Positions 55,190-64,000 of a stretch of 64,000 bases of DNA are shown one piece after another (the stretch's first letter is position 1; each line of letters starts with the position of its first letter). Origin of the DNA: Syncephalis fuscata (lineage: Eukaryota > Zoopagomycota > Zoopagomycetes > Zoopagales > Piptocephalidaceae); assembly GCA_025786725.1 (NCBI GenBank), contig JAHLTZ010000045.1, positions 87,724 through 151,723 on the forward strand. Reading direction: 5' to 3'. The position numbers and the translations under genes were made by a program. The notes beneath the pieces are model-generated. The model was not told the DNA's origin. It ran no database searches and worked only from the letters and a program-made list of their open reading frames with translations.

Positions 55190-57882
55190 ATGCATTTATC
55201 ACTTCATAAGCTACTTTTTGTGCTGGCACTAGCAATCAAATTGGATTTGCCTACTACAAGTAGTTTTAGAACTCAAATATATGTTTATTGTAATTACTAA
55301 TATGTACCGAATACTGGATAATTTTGGTAAAAACAACGGCTTAATTCCCGCAGAAGCTAACCCGCTTGATCTTGGCAATTCGGCTCAACCCGTCGTAGCA
55401 AAAACTCCTGACACCGGTAACAAGGCTTCACCCGTCCCGAAGTCGGTAATCCCACCCGAACCCGCCAAGTCAAGCCAAACTGCATCGGCAAAAAACACAC
55501 CTTCAAAGTCAGGTCAGGCCGATTGGAAATATCCTATTGTACGTCGTGACCAGTCTGTTGTCGAGACCATTCATGGCCATAAGATTGCCGATCCATACCG
55601 ATGGCTGGAAGATACTAAAAGCAATGAAACTAAGGTTAGATTTAGTCTAATCAGCTTTTAATAAAGCTAACAAATAACTAGGCATTTGTCAAGGACCAGA
55701 ACAAACTGACAGACTCTTATTTAAGCCGAAATAGCCAGCGCGATGCTTATACAAGCGCGTAGGTAGCATTAAATGTATTAACAAAATAGCTACTAATTAT
55801 TTGTTGCAGCGTTAGAGTTACTGAACTATCTAGCAGGGACTGGATGAGCGCTCCAGTGAAAGCTGGCAATTATTACTTTACTTTTTATCAATCTAATTCA
55901 GATAATCTGAGTATTTTGTATAAGCAGAAGTCATTGAATGCTGAAAAGACGGTTTTCCTTGATCCAAACCAATGGGACAAAAATAATCCTGTCACCCTCA
56001 ATCGAGATCTATTTTCTAATTCTGGAAAATATTTTGGTTATATTATTAGGAAAAGCGGCAACGACTGGGGCACCATACGCGTACGTTGTGTTGAAGACAG
56101 CCCACATTGCAAGGCTGGCCAGGATGCAACTGATGAAGTCAAGTGGCTTAAGCTCTTTGATATTGCCTGGTCCCACGATGAACTCGGCTTCTTTTACACA
56201 GTAAGTTATAGCTATTATTCACATTGTTTATATTTATTTATTTATTTACAATTGATTAGCGTTATCCAGAACCAAGTGGCGGCGACAAAGCTGCTAACAC
56301 CAAAACAAGCAGCAGAGAGAATGCTAAAGTTTACTACCATCGTCTTGGTACGCAACAGTCGAGCGATCAACTAATCGTTGAATATCCTGAAGCTCCTACA
56401 TATAATACATTTGCTTTGACAAGCGATGATGGCCGCTGGCTAGTAATAAGAGTTACTGATAATAAACGTAACGAAGATGTATGGATGGCTCGTATGGGTA
56501 AAGATGGAAGTGTACCAAAAAATATTACATTCAACAAGATAGCAAATGATATGAATGGCTATCATAATTAGTAGGTGACAATATACATATAGTTAATTTA
56601 GCTAAATCAATTTTATAGCATTACCAATGTTGGGGATCGCTTTTATTTCTATTCCGACAAGAATGCTCCTCGTTCTAAAGTTATTACATATGACATGGCA
56701 GCTCCAAAAAGGGATTCATCGATTTGATTCCTCAGCATGAAAAAGACATTTTAAATGATGCATATCCTGTAGGAGGCGATTATCTCTTGCTTAACTATAT
56801 GAAAGATGCAAAAAATGTTTTATCGATCCATCAGCTTAGCACTGGCAAAAAAATCCGTGATATACCATTGCCTATGGGCTCAGTGAAAGATATTTACACA
56901 CTTTAGACATACCGAAGTATTCTTTTCAGTGCAATCTTTTTTGAGTCGAGGTACCATTTACCGTTATGATGCTAAATCAAATACACTATCTGTGGTAAAT
57001 GAATTGAAAACGCCTGGATTCAATCCCGAGGAATTTGAAACACGCCAGGTATTCGTTAAAAGCAAGGACAACGTAGAGTTTCCTATGTTTATTACAGCAC
57101 GCAAAGGAATTTCACTCGACAAAAGTCACCCAACCATCTTATTTAGTGACGGCAGTTCCTCTCAATCACAAAAACCACAATTCAATACGCTATGGGGTGT
57201 TTTCCTCAAACATTTCAATGGTATTGTGGCTGTCGCTAACATACGCGGTGGCGGCGAATATGGCTCCGAGTGGCGTAAAGATGGTATGTTACAAAAGAAG
57301 CAAAACACTTTTGACGACTTCCAAAGTGCTGCCAAATATCTTTCTGAGCAAGGCTACACCAAACCGTCATTGCTAACACTTCAAGGTGACGGACTGGCGG
57401 CTTACTAGTTACCACTGCTGCTAATCAGGCGCCCGAATTGTTGGATGCGGTCTAGCCAATTATGGTCTTACGGATATGCTACGATTTTATAAGTTTCCTT
57501 TTGGAAGTGCCTGGACAACGAGATTGGCAATCCTGATGTTAAAAGTGATTTTGAATATTTATTACGGTATTCTCCATTACACAATGTCAATGCCAACAAA
57601 ACTTATCCAGCACTGCTTTTAAACACACCAGATCAATTGGACTTTATAGCAACATTGCATTCATACAAGTTAGCTGCTGAGCTTCAATATAAACTACCAA
57701 AGAATCCCAATCCATTGATGCTTCGTATTATTGAAAACTATGAAGCTAATGGACTATCAATAGCGGGTTCGATTGCTCAATCTGTGGATAAGCTTTCATT
57801 TCCATTAGCGGTTCAGGTTGCTCAAACTGTGGATAAGCTTTCATTTATGGCAATATCTCTTAATCTAAAGTGGCATAATTAG
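55190..57882 (+). pseudogene. Prolyl oligopeptidase (S9A)-like gene without catalytic residues
   Basis: ATG at 55190 gives a hydrophobic leader (MHLSLHKLLFVLALAIKLD) like a signal peptide, followed by a Pro/Ser/Lys linker. The S9A body follows: YPIVRRDQSVVETIHGHKIA, DPYRWLEDTKSNETK, WGTIRVRCVEDSPHCKAGQD, EVKWLKLFDIAWSHDELGFF, VYYHRLGTQQS, IPQHEKDILNDAYPVGGDYL, FPMFITARKGISLDK, VAVANIRGGGEYGSEWRKDG. It then fails at the active site: the GGSNGG nucleophile loop near 57385 lacks Ser even after allowing for one missing base, the DHDDR segment reads DQLDF, and the KAGHGAG His loop is replaced. Several single-base breaks and a stop near 57405 occur. Short introns are still recognisable. An inactive paralogue or decayed gene; not a working protease as read. 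Confidence 0.8.
57775..57846 (+). repeat. In-frame 45-bp duplication at the POP-like C-terminus
   Basis: The segments starting GCTCAATCTGTGGATAAGC (57775) and GCTCAAACTGTGGATAAGC (57820) lie exactly 45 bp apart, adding 15 residues (VDKLSF appears twice) before the family C-terminus SLNLKW. Confidence 0.85.
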
Positions 57883-58412
57883 GTAATAATTAAATGGTTA
57901 TTAAAATTAATAAACACCGTTTAAATATAGCTGCTTATTATTTGATTAATAAGATGAAACTATTACAACGCAGATACAAGTGTATCATATTAAATTATAC
58001 TAAAATTGTATTGTTTTTTAAATGTTATAGCATCCATTGTTACTATTTCGAATATTTAATTATTTGGTGTTAAAGCTTAGTTATATCGATTACCAATTGG
58101 CAATCCGAATTAATTACTACTACTATTATCATATGATTTGCATCACATTATCAATACGCATGATTAGCTTGCAAATAAACATCCGGTCCTGCTGATTTCA
58201 AGTAACAATTTCAATTGATATTCTTACCAACAACTTAGGCCTTCTGTAAAATAATTGTTAATTGTTATCAACTATGTAACTTATTGCAAAGATATTATTT
58301 ACCTTAATAAATAGAATAATACTCATACTAATTGCTAAAAGAAAGAACAAATTATAAGTCTAAATTCTTTTTAAAATCCATTTATTATAAAATATAATTA
58401 CTATCTACTATT

Positions 58413-58584
58413 TTTATTATAGGTCATTCAAAATTAGTGCAATGTTAGTGGTATTGCTTATTACTTACTCCAAGCAGAATAATAACAATATGTTACCATA
58501 TATCTTATTTAGTTTATTAATTAAATAAAAGATAAACATATTGCAATTAATCTAATACAGCGACATTGACACTGTTCATTTTAA
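58413..58584 (-). repeat. Right inverted repeat flanking the prolyl-oligopeptidase relic
   Basis: Reverse partner of 53713-53883. The interval between, 4.5 kb, contains the POP-like relic and the GC-richer island. Outside it, toward 58720, the sequence passes into tandem MITE-end-like units. Confidence 0.85.
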
Positions 58585-58729
58585 CAATACTATCAAAATG
58601 TTTATTAAATATTTACTGTGATTTAAGGATCAAATGATTAAACTTATACTATTTACGCAGTTGAACTACACATTTAATTTATTGAAGATGGAGACGAGTG
58701 GTAAATTTCATTAATCATCAAATCATCAC

Positions 58730-59400
58730 ATTTATTGTGATCGGTGGTCAAATGACTAAATCTAACAATATCCAATCTATTGAACATGATGATGAGTGGT
58801 GAATGGCATTAAATATCAAATACTTATCATTGTGGATTTATTATCCAGTACGCATATATCCACCGTTTACCTATACCGTTAACAATGTATGTCTAGAATG
58901 TTATATATTGTTTTATGCTATACTGAAAATTGACATATTGTTATAAGTTTCAATTACATATAGCTTGTTAAATGAATGAGTTGAGATTTATTAACAATAA
59001 AGCTAGAACGAACATAAAAACAGATTTGGATAGAGGGAGTCTAGACAATTATAGAATAATATATAGAATAATAAATATACGATAAGAAAGTATATAAAAT
59101 AATGTTAAAGCTATAGTGCATATAGTATAATGAGAGGAATGAGTGGAGTGCATTGGAACATATAAACAATAGAATGTGTCCAGTATAACATAAAATCATA
59201 TATAATAATGTAAAATAGAGTGGGAATGATATAGGTAAATGGTGGATATATGCATACTGGATAATAAATCTACGATGATGAGTATTTGATGATTGATGTC
59301 ATTCACCACCCACCATCATGTTCAATAGAAAAAATATTTAGCTCAATTACGCAAATGTTATTAAATTTAGTCATTTGACTACCAAGTCATACTATAATGT
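58730..59400. repeat. Foldback / MITE-like element
   Basis: Arms at about 58730-58895 and 59228-59400 are inverted copies: ATTGAACATGATGATGAGTG on the left pairs with the inverse near 59305, and TTATTATCCAGTACGCATAT with the inverse near 59255. The loop of about 330 bp is AT-rich and non-coding. A further partial arm continues to about 59510. Same family as 11745-12415. Confidence 0.75.
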
Positions 59401-59795
59401 GATAATTTAATCATTAATATTTTTCACCACTTGTTCCATGTTCAATAAAATAAATATTAGTTCAATGTAATCACTCCGACCCCCAATCATACTAAATGCT
59501 AATAAAATAATAATAATACTTGTTATAATTAACTTAAAGAATAAGTTTATAATTACTTTAATTACTTTGTTGTAGAGAATAGATATTGGTTGAATTGTAT
59601 TCAAATCATTAACAGCATTCAATAGCTGAGCAGTGTAGACTTTAATATTACTCATGTAATCATTAGCATGACAATAAACGATACACATTATTATTTTTTA
59701 CATTACAGCTTTACATATAATAAATAGAACTTTTATTTAAACTAACACTACTCAATTGTGCAAACTTCACTAACAACATAATATTATTAAATTTG

Positions 59796-61197
59796 CTAAC
59801 AGCATCCATAAGTACGATGTGATTTACCACTTAAACGTACTAGACAATAATAAATTAATTAATATAATCTTCATTGCATCAATTAGCTATTTACCTGTGG
59901 ATGTATTATCCATTTTTTTGTTTTGATTGGCCACTTGAGCCCAGTCTTCAGCTATTGCTATTTCAATAATTAGAACTTTTAATTGTATAAAAAATTACAA
60001 TTATATTTGACTTACCTTGAAACATAGCAGCAACGCCAGCACCTGTTCGATTCGAAATCTCAAATCGATTTGTCGCTTCTATTTCACTAGCTATTTGTTC
60101 AACCATTTGTGCGGTGATTGAACGCGGCAATAGCTTTTTGTTGTATTTAGATTGTTGTATAGTAGAATATTGTGCTATAGTAGTGCTGTTATAATAATCG
60201 TTCTTTTCTTCTTCTTCTTCACTGTCATATATAGTATCAATAAATTTAACAGGAGATGTTTTAGTACTGATCCAGGCTGGTTGAGATGGACATGAACACG
60301 TACGACGTCGTTGCGAAGACTTTATCGGAGATAGCGAAGAAGCAAACGTACCTACGGCTATAGTGCGATAGGATGAAGTGTTGTTATAGCTGGACGGTGT
60401 CGAAGTTAGTACAGTCGTGTTGGTAGTATGGGTTGTTGCCACGGCCAATGTACCACTACTGTTGTTCTGGTGTAGACCAAAAACCGGTAAGTCAATAGCA
60501 AGTGAAACTGCCGACTCTGTTGCCAAGTTGATACCCGAATCACCCCTTGATTTAGCGTAAGATTGATCGACTACACATTCAGTAGATGTATTTAACTGTT
60601 CAAGGGGCAAGTTATTCAAACTTATAGTAGAAGTGTTATCAGTGCCATTACATGACGCATAGTATTCATTATCTTTTTGGCCATATAACTCAGCAGGTGT
60701 TAAAAACGAAAATGGCCTTGTGCCTTGCCGCTGTCTTTTGCCCAGCGTTGATTCAACAGCTGTGATGAGAGGGGCCACTAAATCGGCCTTAACACCACAA
60801 AGAAAAAGCCGACAACTGGGCTCACATTGTCGTAATTCGTTGGCCCATCGGCGACAGCGATCCAACGACTCGGGATCTGTAAGACTGTAGCATAGAATGG
60901 CCGCTGACGCCGCACGATAATACATTTTTGTCATACCCGCATATCTTTCTGAGCCTGCTGTATCCCAAATACCCATAAGGTGGTGCTTTCGATTGCCTGC
61001 TACAAGTACATGCTTACGGCCAAATGCTGCACCAACCGTCTATAACGATAAGGTCAGTTATTGTAATCAAGCAAATGCCCACTTACCGCATGACATCCTG
61101 CTTCAGTAAAACGATCGTAAACGTATCGTTCAAGCAGCGAGGATTTACCCACACCTGCGGCCCCCAATAATACAACTTTTAAATCCACTCGATTCAT
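59796..61197 (-). CDS. Rab24-like small GTPase with a long insertion
   Basis: ATG at 61195-61197 (MNRVDLKVVLLGAAGVGKSS, P-loop). The longer in-frame reading starts at TTG and is rejected. The next exon encodes VGAAFGRKH, then GIWDTAGSERYAGMTKMYYR (G3, canonical DTAGSE) and LFLCGVKADL (G4 position, VKAD for NKxD). About 170 Ser/Thr/Asn-rich residues with an acidic run (YDSEEEEEKNDYY) are inserted before the G5-like EISNRTGAGV. The last two small exons read IAIAEDWAQVANQNKK and VRLSGKSHRTYGCC, ending in a CC prenylation signal at 59796. ERYVYDRF, IGAAF-like VGAAF, RAASAAILCYSLTD and CGVKADL are closest to Rab24, an atypical Rab linked to autophagy. Rab20 is the next best alternative. The insertion makes it about twice normal size. 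Confidence 0.8.
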
Positions 61198-61584
61198 AGA
61201 AAACGCAGTATAGTTTTTTAATGTTAATAACGGTGAATACTCAAGATGAGTACTAGTATTGGTAGTTGCAGTCAAGTGAATATTTATTCAGGAGAAATAG
61301 AATAGTTACCAAAGATAACTCGTAATGATAACTCAGACGTATAGGCTAGGCGTTGCTGTTGTTAATGTTACTATTATTATTGCACTGCTGTTGATATGAC
61401 TGCTAATATGACTATTATTATATTAATAGTTATAATTAATATTATGAATACTATTGCTAAAATGTTGCTAGTAGTAAAAAGGGGAAGAAAAGGAATAAAC
61501 GGCTGGTTTAGTTAATGAAACGATATAGATAACCAAAAACTGGCTTTATTAAATTGTCCGACAATCATATGACCCATTCCATGC

Positions 61585-62710
61585 TTAGTTTGATGGTAGT
61601 TCTCCGCAATCTTGAATCTCTACAACTTTCTATTGGGTTTAACACATAGTTGATTTAGCTATTGACAAAAATGGTTTGATGTTCAGGTGGTTTTCTTACC
61701 GTTGTGGTACCATCCAAACTGCCAGCCTTTTCCATTTCCTTTAAGACCTCCAAACCTTCAGATACTTGACCAAACACTAGACCGATGTAATAGTTAGTAG
61801 ATATATACTTTTATCCATTTACTCCATCCTACCAACGTGGTGGCCATCCAGCCATGGCGTGGACTTGAACGTGATAAAGAATTGGCTGCCGTTTGTATTC
61901 TATAATGATAGACTTGGTTAATAATCCAACAGTACATTAATTAACATACCTTGCCCGCATTGGCCATACTCAGAATGCCCTATGAACAAATGATCGTCAA
62001 CATACTACAATCTACGAATCAGTGCATCAATAGTAATCTACCTTATCGGTATGCTTGAGGTTAAAGTTCTCACTAAGTCATTATAGTAAGTAAAATGCTA
62101 ATTATTGTAAATCAACTTACTCAGCAAATTTAGCACCATAAATCGACTCGCCACCACGGCCATCGCCCATGGTGAAATCTAATGGTGTAAAATGTGTTTT
62201 AATTACAAGTAATGGATTTATTAACAATTATTTACCTCCACCTATTTAGATAAAAGCCATTATATACACAATATCGTTAAAATGGGTATATAATAATTAA
62301 TCCGTTATTTAAATCTTTAATCTACCTTGAGCCATAAATTGAGGAATAATACGATGGCTAATTAAATAGTATTAATAGTGTTGCTTTTTGTAATTCATTA
62401 GACGGATCTATTACTTACAATCTGTTGCCCTTGAAATGAAGTGGCTTGCCTGAGACGCCCTTTCCTTTCTCTCCCGTGCTATATTGTTCAAGACAGCGTA
62501 TAAGCAATAGAATAAACGTTTATTTTATTTAATATATACCAGAGGGCTCGGAAGTTTTCTGCGGTCTTTGGTACCGTCTCGTTAAATAGTTTGAATACCA
62601 GACGGCCAGCTATTTGTAATTAGTTACTAAGCCAGTTGCAGTTTAGCATATCTACCTGGTTTGCCAGCAATGGCAATATCAAAAAATACTTTGTTGGCAC
62701 GAGAACTCAT
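61585..62710 (-). CDS. CPR1: Cyclophilin A-type peptidyl-prolyl isomerase
   Basis: Cytosolic PPIase and cyclosporin target. ATG at 62708-62710 (MSSRANKVFFDIAIAGKPG). At least seven short introns split the domain: KPLHFKGNR, FHRIIPQFMAQ with catalytic Arg, GGDFTMGDGRGGESIYGAKF, DENFNLKHTDK, GILSMANAG, TNGSQFFIT, TPWLDGHHVVFGQVSEG with the Trp of the drug pocket, and a last exon KVVEIQDCGEL ending at TAA (61585-61587). All active-site positions (R, F, M, Q, N, F, W, H) are in place and total length is that of a single-domain cyclophilin without extensions. Tandem with the Rab gene in the same direction, about 390 bp apart. Confidence 0.94.
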
Positions 62711-62846
62711 GTTGTAGCCGTTGTTTGGACAAGAATCAATCAAGTAGTGGCGACAATAGCAGCAATGAAATGTCGTTAAACTGAAAAAGAAAAAGAGCGC
62801 GTTTGATTTAATACATCACACCTATTTTATCGTTGATTTTACGAAG

Positions 62847-64000
62847 CTATTGTACTTTGAGTCCCCATCCTTAAACTGAAGGACAAAAAGATCAATAACT
62901 CGAACAATAAACCGTCAATCAGTTTTTACTACTGAGAAGTGGTTTGTTGTAGTGCCACATCAACTCTGATTGAATCAATCAGTGTCAATTAATCTGCATT
63001 ATTTTCAATATCAAAACAAATATTAAATAGTATTTCATGTTACTTACAATAGAATATTACATTTAATTATGATGTTGATGCAACAGTGTCAGTTTGATTT
63101 CTTATACTAATAGATGGTAAAAAATCAGAAGGCCTTGGTTCACCACTGGCCATTGTACTGAATATACTGTGCATGTTTCTGCTGGCATTAACATCGCACT
63201 ATTTATTCATTCATATAAACCATTGGTCTATTGCTTCATCGTCTAGAATATGACTATGTTTCATTATTTTAATAACGACGCTTTCTATGGCTACACTTGT
63301 CTTTAAGAAACATTGGCTTTGATTGTATTTCCTACTACACTCAGTAATTTATTGGTAGTATGTTTTATAGCAACAACTTTAGTATTAAATGGCTTTAATG
63401 TTTCTATTGTACTTTGACTCCGCATTTTATTTATCCATTTCGTCATCTTTTCCTATCGCTATCTTGTTGTTCTATTCAGTAATATATTATGTGATAATGT
63501 TGAATATAACAATATAAATAGCATGCGTATTTGAGCATCAATAAAAAACGTTATTCAATTTCTGGTTTTTGTTTCTCTTATTTCACATTAACATTTGTTC
63601 AAGTAGCATCAACGGCATGCCGTATATTCTGGTTACAACTGCCGCCACAAGATCTTCCTGGTGAAGACACTCAACCTATCATTATTGCATATGGCGGAGG
63701 CCATTTGCTTGATCAGTGGTTGGCAAATAAACTGCGCCTACCAAGTTGATATCAAAAATGCTCAAGAAAATGGTGAACATCAGAAATGCTAATCATTCTA
63801 CCTTTTGTCACTATAGGCGAGTATCTTACAGCGTAAATCTGCCTAAAATGCAACATTAGAAGATTGTAAAATAGAACAGACCATTTAGATGCAAGAAACC
63901 ACACTGTACATAGTAACAACAATAACAGCTGCGGAACGATATGGAATTGCAATCAATGGCTTTTATTAATATTTGATCAATCTTTCTACACATGGCCAAC
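62847..64000 (+). mobile_element. Dispersed repeat element, copy 2 (cut by the window end)
   Basis: From about 63040 to the end it is nearly identical to 19080-20038, including the second CTTTGACTCC left-end word (about 63412) and the open peptide with IIIAYGGGHLLDQW. The first 200 bp are diverged but alignable. High identity at two distant places implies recent mobility. The right end and any attached coding region lie beyond the window. Confidence 0.75.

Noticed and set aside
1-64000. tRNA or rRNA genes
   Set aside because: I looked for TpsiC-arm words (GGTTCGAATCC-like) with matching stems and found only matches inside coding sequence.

Overview
The window looks like nuclear DNA from a fungus: AT-rich, with short (about 50-90 nt) GT-AG introns in most genes and the standard genetic code. 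Fungus-specific content includes a DASH/DAM1 kinetochore subunit (DAD4), ETT1/NRO1, a Trs65-type TRAPPII subunit and a DUF1752 (REG1-like) protein. FKBP25, a MEF2-type MADS factor, a Rab24-like GTPase and Fanzor remnants fit an early-diverging (zygomycete-grade) lineage better than an ascomycete yeast; that placement is inference.

Layout. 1-7.2 kb (minus): one very large gene that leaves the left edge. It encodes a seven-transmembrane protein followed by a long tandem array of a basic/acidic domain of roughly 45-65 residues (RRFVRR...W...E.E...DD...A), about 33 copies in the window. 7.2-13.3 kb: gene-poor, with degenerate transposon ends and one small ORF. 13.3-18.7 kb (plus): ADI1, FKBP25, ETT1, ARP2. 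18.9-21.5 kb: decayed mobile elements holding the C-terminal half of a Fanzor (eukaryotic TnpB-like) nuclease and repeated element ends. 21.8-51.0 kb: dense housekeeping block with ERV2-like sulfhydryl oxidase, MOG1, REG1-like, BCS1, TRS65, mitoribosomal L21, ribosome recycling factor, ATP1, MPS1/TTK kinase, NOP15/NIFK, COX15, a MEF2-like MADS factor, a single-pass membrane protein and DAD4. 51.2-59.4 kb: transposon-rich, with a MULE element with about 200-bp terminal inverted repeats, then a prolyl-oligopeptidase-like gene with all three catalytic residues replaced, lying between about 170-bp inverted repeats, then a foldback element. 59.8-62.7 kb (minus): Rab24-like GTPase and cyclophilin A. 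62.85 kb to the end: a second copy of the 18.9 kb dispersed repeat.

Functionally, mitochondrial biogenesis is over-represented (BCS1, bL21m, RRF, ATP1, COX15). bL21m and RRF, both mitochondrial translation factors, are divergent neighbours sharing a short intergenic region. MPS1 and DAD4 both serve kinetochore-microtubule attachment.

Quality note: at least a dozen otherwise intact conserved genes show exactly one missing base, often in a homopolymer. I read these as deletion-biased sequence errors rather than decay, and this affects how every frame break here should be judged. Two candidates stand out as new biology: the 7TM-plus-repeat-array protein and the Fanzor element with its conserved 3' end.
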